This document shows, one piece after another, positions 6,463-12,824 of a DNA stretch of 14,563 nt. The stretch covers positions 1 through 14,563 of the forward strand of contig DATIHQ010000120.1 of NCBI GenBank assembly GCA_035480535.1. Reading direction: 5' to 3'. A program made the translations under genes and the position numbers. A model generated the notes under the pieces. That model had not been told where the DNA came from. It did no database searches and saw nothing but the letters and a program-made list of their open reading frames with translations. The first letter of the stretch is position 1. The number at the start of each line of letters is the position of its first letter. This DNA comes from DATIHQ01 sp035480535. Lineage in GTDB: Bacteria; Chlamydiota; Chlamydiia; Chlamydiales; SM23-39.

Positions 6463-6765
6463 CTAAAATTCTGCAGGGCCTGGATTTTCCATTTCTATCG
6501 GAGTCAGCGTCTCGGGTTGCCGCCGTCCCAAAGAGGAGCTCCAAAAGGAGAGAATGAGGCATCCGATGAGAAAGATCCCCGCGAGGTAGGCGGTGAAGCG
6601 CTTCAACACCTCAGCTGTCGATGTCCCAAAGAGCGAATCGCTATTATCGCCCCCGAATGAGGCGCCCAGTCCCAGGCTCTTTGCTTCCTGAATCAAAATC
6701 ACAAAGCAGAGGACGATGGACATTAACAAAAATAAAAACAGAAAAATATAAAACAGGATGGTCAT
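6463..6765 (-). CDS. secG: Protein-export membrane protein SecG
   Basis: SecG is the small auxiliary subunit of the SecYEG translocon in the inner membrane. The 100-aa product has the expected two transmembrane segments: about 3-24 (ILFYIFLFLFLLMSIVLCFV) and about 56-76. Between them lies the Gly/Ser-rich cytoplasmic loop with the family pattern ILIQEAKSLGLGASFGG...SLFG. The tail after ~80 is short and polar. The ATG overlaps the tpiA stop in an ATGA (6762-6765), which implies translational coupling. The tpiA-secG adjacency is common across bacteria and supports the call. Confidence 0.93.
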   Translation of the reverse strand: MTILFYIFLFLFLLMSIVLCFVILIQEAKSLGLGASFGGDNSDSLFGTSTAEVLKRFTAYLAGIFLIGCLILSFWSSSLGRRQPETLTPIEMENPGPAEF

Positions 6766-7538
6766 TCTTCTTTCTCTTTCTTCTTAGCGCAATTCAGCGC
6801 GATTTTAGCAAATATTTCTGGATCGAGCGAGGCGCCTCCCACAAGCACGCCATCGACATCTTTTCGGGCCACCAGCTGTCCCGCATTCTCCGGCTTTACC
6901 GAGCCGCCGTAGAGAATCGACATCGTCGCCGCTCTCTTTTTCCCAAACAATTCCTCTAAACATTCGCGGCAAAAGGTGTGGGCTTTTTCAGCGAGCTCAG
7001 GCGTTGCCGCTTTACCGGTGCCAATCGCCCAAACAGGTTCATAAGCCAGAACCACCCGCGCGGAATCCTCTTTCGGCACCCCCTCCAACGCAGAATGAAT
7101 CTGTCTTCGGAGCACAGCTTCCATCTTCCCGGTTTCCCGTTCTTTCAGCGTCTCTCCAACACACAAAATCGGCATTAAATCATCCTGCAGCGCCCGCAAG
7201 ACTTTCCCATGCACAAATGCATCCGTCTCCCCAAATACGTGGCGTCTTTCCGAGTGGCCCAAAATGACAAACTCAGCGCCCGCCTCTTTCAGCATCAGCC
7301 CTGCGATTTCCCCAGTAAAAGCCCCCTCTCTAGCGTCATTCATATTCTGTGCGCCAATGACGATATTCGTATCCTTGGCATAATGTGCCGCTGGAGCGAT
7401 CGAGGTGAAAGGGACGGCAAGGAAAATATTCACTTTGCATTTGGCGATTTTAGGAATCAAAGCTTCGATATAATCGGTGGCCTCTCTGGCCGTTTTATAC
7501 ATCTTCCAATTACCTACGACATAGACTTTCTTTGCCAT
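6762..7538 (-). CDS. tpiA: Triosephosphate isomerase
   Basis: TpiA interconverts dihydroxyacetone phosphate and glyceraldehyde 3-phosphate in glycolysis. The 258-aa product is a full-length TIM barrel with the substrate-binding NWKM near the N-terminus (Asn10, Lys12), the electrophilic histidine in GHSERR, the catalytic glutamate in AYEPVWAIGTG with flexible loop 6 following, and the phosphate-binding ILYGGSVKPENA. The ATG at 7536-7538 (MAKKVYVVGNWK) is preferred over a GTG two codons upstream, because it places the NWK motif at the usual distance from the start. It opens the five-gene minus-strand run and lies downstream of a plausible promoter at 7566-7594. The C-terminal tail KKKEKEE is unusually charged. 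Confidence 0.97.
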   Translation of the reverse strand: MAKKVYVVGNWKMYKTAREATDYIEALIPKIAKCKVNIFLAVPFTSIAPAAHYAKDTNIVIGAQNMNDAREGAFTGEIAGLMLKEAGAEFVILGHSERRHVFGETDAFVHGKVLRALQDDLMPILCVGETLKERETGKMEAVLRRQIHSALEGVPKEDSARVVLAYEPVWAIGTGKAATPELAEKAHTFCRECLEELFGKKRAATMSILYGGSVKPENAGQLVARKDVDGVLVGGASLDPEIFAKIALNCAKKKEKEE

Positions 7539-7565
7539 CGCCACTCTGAAATAAATTTACGACAA

Positions 7566-7594
7566 AGCATAACTGAACAGGGCCTCTTTGGCAA
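7566..7594 (-). promoter_or_regulatory. Candidate sigma70-type promoter of the tpiA operon
   Basis: On the minus strand TTGCCA (7594-7589, 5 of 6 to the -35 consensus) is followed after exactly 17 bp by TATGCT (7571-7566, 4 of 6 to the -10 consensus). Transcription would begin near 7559, leaving a leader of about 20 nt before the tpiA ATG. It lies in the 63-bp gap behind the 272-aa gene, so tpiA-secG-def and downstream genes could be transcribed independently of that gene. Confidence 0.45.
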
Positions 7595-7601
7595 GGAAAC
7601 T

Positions 7602-8420
7602 TTAAGCTATTTGAGCAGATAGTTGAGAGTAGTTCCTTGCAAGTTTCAGCGCAGCTGCATTGAGTTGAACGTCTTTATCCATTTCTGCAAATAAAACATG
7701 AACTGCTCTATGGAGTTCGAAGTTTTGCTCGGTCATTTCTATAATCGCAGTTTTTTCTGAAGCTATATCTTGTCCCTCAACGCCTTTTCGACGCAACTCG
7801 GTCCAAGACTTTTCCCATTTTTTGGTTAGATCTTTGATTTCATCGAAATTGGCGTCCTGATTCGATCCTCCAAGGATTGCTAAAAGTCCATAGTGTCCCA
7901 AAGCCTTGAGAGTTCCCTCTGATGCGTGATGTTTTTCTTTTAAGATCTTATCGCGGAAAAGGGTATCGACGGTCCACCCCTTCATTCCATTAGAAAGTCC
8001 TTGAAGCAACAAGTCAGCCACAGCAAATTCCGCATCCGCATCAGAATGGATCTTTACGTTCGTCCTCTCTGCAAGGATTTTCCGGAATTCGAGAACGTTT
8101 TGCAAAAGCTTCACTCTCACGCCTCTATTGGGATTGCACAGTTCCCCCGCCTCTTTCAAAATCGCCCCGATCACTCCAAGAACGGTAGCAAACACTGCGG
8201 CTACGACTAGTGCAACACGAACCAATACATTATTTGTAGAGTCCCATTTTGTAAAAACTTTCTCTGCCGGTTTTAGCAGAGCATTCCCCACTTTTTCCAA
8301 TGCATTAAAATGATAGAGGGGCTCGATCTGTGTCCATTTTCTTGTATTCACATCGAACTTTTTGGAACAGTCAAACTCACGCGTGTAAACATAATTTTTT
8401 ACTGATGATAAACAATCCAT
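7602..8420 (-). CDS. Unrecognised 272-aa protein with one membrane segment
   Basis: I do not recognise this protein. The frame extends upstream to 8501, but the ATG at 8418-8420 (MDCLSSVKNYVYT) is chosen because GAGG lies 5 nt before it. Residues ~66-88 form one hydrophobic segment (VLVRVALVVAAVFATVLGVI) flanked by charged residues. The ~180 residues after it are mainly helical and polar (for example LLQNVLEFRKILAERTNVK and the Lys/Trp-rich KDLTKKWEKSWTEL). There is no cleavable signal peptide, since the N-terminal 60 residues are polar. It could be an inner-membrane protein; the single segment is not the bilobed hydrophobic pair typical of chlamydial Inc proteins. GC is lower than in tpiA and xseA. 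It sits between tpiA and xseA, which are direct neighbours in C. trachomatis as I remember it, so it is probably a lineage-specific insertion. Confidence 0.75.
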   Translation of the reverse strand: MDCLSSVKNYVYTREFDCSKKFDVNTRKWTQIEPLYHFNALEKVGNALLKPAEKVFTKWDSTNNVLVRVALVVAAVFATVLGVIGAILKEAGELCNPNRGVRVKLLQNVLEFRKILAERTNVKIHSDADAEFAVADLLLQGLSNGMKGWTVDTLFRDKILKEKHHASEGTLKALGHYGLLAILGGSNQDANFDEIKDLTKKWEKSWTELRRKGVEGQDIASEKTAIIEMTEQNFELHRAVHVLFAEMDKDVQLNAAALKLARNYSQLSAQIA

Positions 8421-8492
8421 TGAATCCTCATTTTTTTGGGCCAACAGACTACCACAAAAAGGACTTTTCAAGAAATCTCGCTTTTTTATCCA

Positions 8493-8503
8493 ATTTGTCA
8501 AAT
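8493..8503. promoter_or_regulatory. Small palindrome with TTGACA in the divergent region
   Basis: The 116-bp region between the divergent 272-aa gene and the cupin gene contains the 11-bp near-palindrome ATTTG-T-CAAAT. On the minus strand it includes a perfect -35 hexamer TTGACA (8501-8496), but no good -10 lies 16-18 bp downstream. It could be an operator or part of a promoter. The evidence is weak. Confidence 0.2.
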
Positions 8504-8536
8504 AATGCTTTTCTTCTGAAATAGTAGGAGGTTTCC

Positions 8537-8962
8537 ATGAAATGGCTCTGTGGTTCGATTTGTGTAGTGAGCGCCCTTTTTGGGGGTGAGGCGATCGTTC
8601 GTTCTCATGATGTGATTAAGCTCCATTCGATGTATGGAAATTCTTATCGGGGATTGGCGACCAAGGAGATGGGGGCAAAAGAATTCGAGATCTGGAGGGC
8701 GAGCCTAGGAGTGGGCGGCAAATCTCCCCCGCACGTACATGAAACAGAAGAAGTTTTTGTCCTTCTAAAAGGGCATATTAAGGCCATTGTCGGGGGGAAA
8801 GAATATGATTGCGTTGCCCCTGCTACGTTGATTTGTCCAGCGAATGTTCCGCATCAACTCATCAATGTAGGGGATGAGCCGAGCGATCAGATTTTGGTAT
8901 TGGGAGTCGATTCCAAGATTTGCGACATGAAAGGAGAGGAAATCCATCTTCCATGGCGATAA
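8537..8962 (+). CDS. Exported single-domain cupin protein
   Basis: The 141-aa product starts with a probable Sec signal peptide (MKWLCGSICVVSALFGGEA), so it likely acts in the periplasm. The rest is one cupin_2 beta-barrel. Motif 1 is complete with HVHETEE (His66, His68, Glu72) and Gly79 at the expected spacing. Motif 2 provides PANVPHQLIN with His106 and Asn110. These are the usual 3-His/1-Glu metal ligands, so a metal-binding fold is supported; the substrate is unknown. Translation should be efficient: a perfect AGGAGG (8526-8531) lies 5 nt before the ATG. Its last 10 bp overlap the chosen xseA start, so it is the first gene of a cupin-xseA-xseB unit. That context gives no functional hint, as a periplasmic cupin and a cytoplasmic nuclease have no obvious link. 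Confidence 0.88.
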   Translation: MKWLCGSICVVSALFGGEAIVRSHDVIKLHSMYGNSYRGLATKEMGAKEFEIWRASLGVGGKSPPHVHETEEVFVLLKGHIKAIVGGKEYDCVAPATLICPANVPHQLINVGDEPSDQILVLGVDSKICDMKGEEIHLPWR

Positions 8963-10236
8963 AGATTTTCACTGTCTCGGAACTCACATCGGCCATTAAA
9001 TCGCTCCTGGAACCGAATTTTCGCGCGATTTCAGTGCAAGGGGAAATCAGCAATTTCAAATTGCAATCGTCAGGCCATCTCTATTTCAGCATGAAAGATA
9101 GCGGCTCCCAACTTTCGGCCGTTCTGTTTAAGGGAAACGCCGCCAATTTGCCCCGCATGCCGAAAGAGGGAGACCAGGTAATCGCCAAAGGGGAAATCAG
9201 CCTCTATGTGCCCCGCGGACAATACCAAATCGTCATCCGCGAACTGCAGTTTTTAGGAGTGGGAGAACTTCTCTTGAAATTGCATCAACTGAAAGAACAG
9301 TTGCAGGCGCGCGGCTGGTTTGACCCGCAGCATAAAAAACCGCTGCCAAAGATCCCCCGCCGCATTGGCGTCGTCACCAGCCCCACAGGCGCCGTGATCC
9401 AAGATATTTTGCATATTCTGACGAGGCGCTTTGCGGGATTTCATGTGATCCTCAATCCAGTGAAGGTGCAGGGAGAGGGAGCCGCCCAAGAAATCGCCCA
9501 GGCCATTGCCGATTTCAATAAATACAATCTCGCCGATGTGCTGATCGTAGGGCGGGGCGGAGGAAGCATCGAAGATCTTTGGGCCTTCAATGAGGAGATC
9601 GTCGCGAAAGCCATTTTTGAGTCGCGCATTCCGATCATCTCCGCAGTAGGCCATGAAACAGATTTCACTATTGCCGATTGGGTGGCCGATGTGAGGGCCC
9701 CCACTCCTTCCGCCGCCGCCGAAATCGCCACAGCTGAAAAGGGAAATCTTCTGAAATTCCTCTCTCAAGCCGAGCAACACTGCAAGCAGCGGCTGATCCA
9801 ACAGATTGGGCAATCGAAACAGCGCCTTGCGGCCCTTCAAAAACACCCCTTGCTCAGCTCTCCCTACAATTTGCTGGCCCAGCCCATCCAGCAGCTCGAT
9901 AGGGTTCGCTCCGATTTGGAAGAGACGCTCAAAAACCGCCTCGAACAACAAAAAATGAAGCTGCAGGCGGCAGGACAAAAATTGGAGCTCCTAAAACCCT
10001 CCGCTCAAATCACTCGATTGAAGGAAAAACTAGTGCGGCTGCAAGAGCATCTTCGCTCTCTTCACCCCCAAAATTTGCTCAAGAAAGGATACACCATTCT
10101 CTTTTCGGAAAAAGGGAATTCCGTTATTCTTTCAGCCAAAGAACTACAACCTCAGACACCCTTTTCCGTTCTTCTGCACGATGGGCGGATCTCAGCAACA
10201 GTGAATAACCATGGCCCAGGAAACACTCTCTTTTGA
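8953..10236 (+). CDS. xseA: Exodeoxyribonuclease VII large subunit
   Basis: XseA, with several XseB subunits, forms exonuclease VII, which degrades single-stranded DNA in both directions during mismatch repair and recombination. The 427-aa product has the N-terminal OB fold (about 5-100, with ISVQGEISNFK and GHLYFSMKD). The catalytic core follows, with RIGVVTSPTGAVIQDI at ~137, VGRGGGSIEDLWAFNEE at ~199 and AVGHETDFTIADWVAD at ~231-246. After it comes the long coiled coil (about 265-385) that binds XseB, and a small C-terminal domain. The frame extends 11 codons upstream to 8920, but the ATG at 8953 gives the standard N-terminus (MAIKIFTVSELTSAIK); a GGAGAGG lies about 12 nt before it. It overlaps the cupin gene by 10 bp and xseB by 26 bp. 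Confidence 0.97.
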   Translation: MAIKIFTVSELTSAIKSLLEPNFRAISVQGEISNFKLQSSGHLYFSMKDSGSQLSAVLFKGNAANLPRMPKEGDQVIAKGEISLYVPRGQYQIVIRELQFLGVGELLLKLHQLKEQLQARGWFDPQHKKPLPKIPRRIGVVTSPTGAVIQDILHILTRRFAGFHVILNPVKVQGEGAAQEIAQAIADFNKYNLADVLIVGRGGGSIEDLWAFNEEIVAKAIFESRIPIISAVGHETDFTIADWVADVRAPTPSAAAEIATAEKGNLLKFLSQAEQHCKQRLIQQIGQSKQRLAALQKHPLLSSPYNLLAQPIQQLDRVRSDLEETLKNRLEQQKMKLQAAGQKLELLKPSAQITRLKEKLVRLQEHLRSLHPQNLLKKGYTILFSEKGNSVILSAKELQPQTPFSVLLHDGRISATVNNHGPGNTLF

Positions 10237-10486
10237 ACAGGCATTCGAGCGCCTGGAACAAATCCTCGAACGGATGAACTCAGGGAAAGCTCCCCTGGAA
10301 GAATCGCTGAAGCTTTTTGAAGAAGCGGAAAAACTCATGCGCATTTGCGGCGCGCGGCTCAACAGTGCGGAGCAAAAAATCGAGCAGCTGATTAAAAGCC
10401 GAGGAGAAGTCGCACTCGACGCGGAGCAAAAGCCGAAGACAGAGCCTTTCTCCCGCGCATCCAAAGCAGAAGAGCTGCCGTTTTAA
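10211..10486 (+). CDS. xseB: Exodeoxyribonuclease VII small subunit
   Basis: XseB is the small helical subunit that decorates the XseA coiled coil. The 91-aa product has the characteristic two-helix pattern: SFEQAFERLEQILERMNSGK, then APLEESLKLFEEAEKLMRICGARLNSAEQKIEQL. A short polar, Lys-rich tail follows (about 65-91). It starts 26 bp inside xseA, so expression is probably coupled. Its TAA (10484-10486) shares the palindrome TTAA with the stop of the convergent translocase gene. Confidence 0.95.
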   Translation: MAQETLSFEQAFERLEQILERMNSGKAPLEESLKLFEEAEKLMRICGARLNSAEQKIEQLIKSRGEVALDAEQKPKTEPFSRASKAEELPF

Positions 10487-11901
10487 GCTGGTTTGGTTTT
10501 GGGAGTTTTGTCATCGACTAGGGCGCCGAGGCGTTTAGTGGCGAGAACGCAGCTGCCGGCGATGAGGAGGGCAAGGGTGCCTGCAATGGGCGCTGTGGCG
10601 AGAACGCCGCCGCATATCTGAATGAGGGCAAGGCTTAGGAAAGAGCCGCTTCCACGTCCCAAGCGGGCGCACATGCCGTCGACAACTAGCTTTCCCTGCA
10701 TTTTTTCCAGTGGGGGGAGAAGAATAAAGGAAATTTCTTTCGAGGTGTCGAAAAGAGTGTATTTAGCTGCCCGCACCAGGCAGAAAAAGAGGGAGCCGGA
10801 AATCACCAGCAATTCGAGTTCTTTCGAATAGGCCGGATGCCAGAGGATGAAAAAGAAAACCCCTTCCGTGACAAGAAGACAAACGGGGGTCACGAGCGAG
10901 GCGACGACCCAGCGGCAGCGGCGAAGCAAATAGGGAGTGATCACCAGCGCGCTAAACGCGGTCAGGGTTCCATTCCAAAAAGAAAGCCTTCCCATAAAGT
11001 CGCAATAGGCTCTTGGATCGGGAAATTTTTGCTTAAGAACGTCGAGGAAAACGATCTCTCCAAGAGCGTAGGCCACATAGTCGGCGATTGTCACCCAAGC
11101 GAGGAGCATGAGATAGGGCGATTTGAAACAGATGCGGAGACTCTCCCAAATGGAAAGAGGCTCTTTTTTTTCTTCCTCTACAGGAGGAGCCGCCGTCACT
11201 GGATCTTGAGCAGAAAGGAGACGCCAGAGCAGAGCAAAAAGCCAAGCTGTGATCAGGCTAATTAAGGTGAGAGCTCCCATGAGAAGAGAGAGCGAAGCGC
11301 TCCAAGAATCGACAAGCAAATCGGAAGTGCAGAAGGAAATGAGCGGGCCTGCTGCGATTGTGCCAATGCTGCCCCCGAGGATGAGCGGGGCATAAAAGCG
11401 CTTGGCGCTTTCGACGGGAACATATTGATTGACGAGCCCCCAAAAGAGGATGGTCAGAAGGGCGATTTTCCACAGCTCGGCCATCACGAAAAAGATCATC
11501 GAGGCGAACAAGGGGACGAACGAGGAAATCATCTCTCTCGCCGGCAGCCATTCTAAAGAAGCGATGGCCCCCTTGCAGGCGGGGAGCAAAGGATAAATCC
11601 CCAGGGCGAAAAAGAGGAAAAATCCCATAAATGTCCAGAGAACGGTGAAAAAAACTTTATGAATCGGATAGCGGTTGAGAAGCCAGGTGAGGGCGAAGGT
11701 CATCAAAACGGCGCCTGGCATAGTGCCGCAGAGTTCAAACCAGGGAATCGACCCGGCGCCGCCCCCTAAGTCCGCAACAGCCAATGCATTGCGTGCGCTC
11801 CGCAAAACCGCATAGTTGACATTCAACAACGTAATGACGCCAAACATCAACAGAAAGAGAAGGTTTGAGCGGCGATCGGTGAGCGATTTTAAAAATTTCA
11901 T
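10483..11901 (-). CDS. NTT/TLC-family nucleotide (ATP/ADP-type) translocase
   Basis: Members of this family exchange or import nucleotides across the inner membrane of intracellular bacteria, drawing on host ATP or other NTPs. The 472-aa product is about the usual length, with roughly 12 hydrophobic segments. Recognisable family stretches are NYAVLRSARNALAV near the first helix, FWGLVNQYVPVESAKRFYAPLILGG in the middle, and KYTLFDTSKEISFILLP...KMQGKLVVDG near the end. The ATG at 11899-11901 (MKFLKSLTDRRSNLL) is preferred over a TTG at 11961, since family proteins begin just before the first helix. No Shine-Dalgarno precedes it. The usual LRxxKDTL is here LRSARNAL, so this is probably not the canonical ATP/ADP exchanger but one of the paralogues environmental chlamydiae carry for other nucleotides. 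Substrate cannot be read from sequence. It is convergent with xseB and divergent from nadK. Confidence 0.9.
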   Translation of the reverse strand: MKFLKSLTDRRSNLLFLLMFGVITLLNVNYAVLRSARNALAVADLGGGAGSIPWFELCGTMPGAVLMTFALTWLLNRYPIHKVFFTVLWTFMGFFLFFALGIYPLLPACKGAIASLEWLPAREMISSFVPLFASMIFFVMAELWKIALLTILFWGLVNQYVPVESAKRFYAPLILGGSIGTIAAGPLISFCTSDLLVDSWSASLSLLMGALTLISLITAWLFALLWRLLSAQDPVTAAPPVEEEKKEPLSIWESLRICFKSPYLMLLAWVTIADYVAYALGEIVFLDVLKQKFPDPRAYCDFMGRLSFWNGTLTAFSALVITPYLLRRCRWVVASLVTPVCLLVTEGVFFFILWHPAYSKELELLVISGSLFFCLVRAAKYTLFDTSKEISFILLPPLEKMQGKLVVDGMCARLGRGSGSFLSLALIQICGGVLATAPIAGTLALLIAGSCVLATKRLGALVDDKTPKTKPA

Positions 11902-11912
11902 AAGGAGGGTTG

Positions 11913-11941
11913 ATTCTATCAAACCATCCGGTTGATTGCAA
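11913..11941 (-). promoter_or_regulatory. Candidate promoter of the nucleotide translocase
   Basis: On the minus strand TTGCAA (11941-11936, 4 of 6) and TAGAAT (11918-11913, 5 of 6) are separated by exactly 17 bp. The -10 ends 11 nt before the translocase ATG, predicting a leader of only ~5 nt, which fits the absence of a Shine-Dalgarno sequence. Confidence 0.4.
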
Positions 11942-11964
11942 GAATGGCCTGTTTGTGCCAAAAT
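11936..11964 (+). promoter_or_regulatory. Candidate promoter of the nadK operon, sharing its -35 with the divergent gene
   Basis: TTGCAA is its own reverse complement, so the same six bases (11936-11941) can serve as a -35 element on the plus strand. A -10-like CAAAAT (11959-11964, 4 of 6) follows after 17 bp. Transcription would start near 11971, just before the GAGAGG that precedes the nadK ATG. Confidence 0.25.
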
Positions 11965-11984
11965 AAGCTGTGAGAGGCCAAACG

Positions 11985-12824
11985 ATGATCATCGCTCTTT
12001 TTCCAAATGAACAGAAAAAGCAATCTTTCGAGGTGGCGGGCCACATTCGGAAGTTTTTGCAAGATCAGGGCGTCACTGTCGTTGCCGATGATGAAAAGGC
12101 AGCCGCGATTGGAGCCACCCCTATTTCCCATGTCGATGCCCATAAAATCAAATTCCTCATCGCCATGGGCGGCGATGGAACGATTCTTCGCATCACGCAT
12201 CAGTACAGCCATCTCGACGCCCCCATCCTCGGCATCAATCTCGGCCATCTCGGATTTATGGCTGACGTTCCGACCAACGATATTTTCCCCAGCTTAAAAG
12301 ACCTTCTCGACGGCCTCTATACAATAGAAAATCGGATTGTCCTTGAAGCTACAAATCCTCAAAACGATCAAATCCACGCAGTCAATGACATCGTCCTCCA
12401 CCGCGGCCAAAATTACAGCCTCATCGAACTGGCCATTCAAGTGGATGGGACCTATGTCAACACCTTTGTCGCCGATGGGGTCATCATCGCCACGCCCAAT
12501 GGCTCCACCGCCTATTCACTCGCCGCCGGCGGCCCCATTCTCAGCCCCTCGCTCCAAGCGCTCGTCATCACCCCCATCTGCCCCCACACCATCTCCAATC
12601 GCCCCATCGTCCTCACCTCCAATCACAAAATTGAAATCCAATACATCAGCGACTACGACCCCATCGACGTCCGCGGCGACGGCCTCAACGCCCTCTCCCT
12701 CAAATCCACCGAAACGCTCACCGTCAAGCAATCGACCCGCAAGTTCAAGCTCGTCAATCTCCATCGCCATGAATATTTCTCCACGCTTCGCACCAAACTC
12801 GGCTGGTCAGGCAAGCTCAGATGA
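11985..12824 (+). CDS. nadK: NAD kinase
   Basis: NadK phosphorylates NAD to NADP using ATP (or polyphosphate in some bacteria). The 279-aa product has the nucleotide-binding GGDGT (62-66, in AMGGDGTILRI), the LGINLGHLGFM segment that follows, the conserved VNDIVLHR (133-140, equivalent to the NE/NDxxL motif) and NGSTAY (172-177) leading into SLAAGGPIL. Length is typical. The ATG at 11985 is chosen over the GTG at 11970 because GAGAGG (11972-11977) lies 7 nt before it and the first strand IIALFPN then starts the protein. It is the first gene of a four-gene chain; its TGA overlaps the next start as ATGA. The coding strand becomes very C-rich towards the 3' half. Confidence 0.95.
   Translation: MIIALFPNEQKKQSFEVAGHIRKFLQDQGVTVVADDEKAAAIGATPISHVDAHKIKFLIAMGGDGTILRITHQYSHLDAPILGINLGHLGFMADVPTNDIFPSLKDLLDGLYTIENRIVLEATNPQNDQIHAVNDIVLHRGQNYSLIELAIQVDGTYVNTFVADGVIIATPNGSTAYSLAAGGPILSPSLQALVITPICPHTISNRPIVLTSNHKIEIQYISDYDPIDVRGDGLNALSLKSTETLTVKQSTRKFKLVNLHRHEYFSTLRTKLGWSGKLR

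Noticed and set aside
8495..8522. TTGTCA followed by TGAAAT as a promoter for the cupin gene
   Set aside because: The predicted transcription start would fall inside the Shine-Dalgarno sequence at 8526-8531, leaving no usable leader.
9253..9978. 241-codon minus-strand frame opposite xseA
   Set aside because: Antisense to the conserved catalytic core of xseA, no start signals or recognisable motif.
11902..11915. AAGGAGGG on the plus strand resembling a strong Shine-Dalgarno
   Set aside because: No plus-strand ORF starts at a suitable distance; it lies just upstream of the minus-strand translocase gene and is coincidental.
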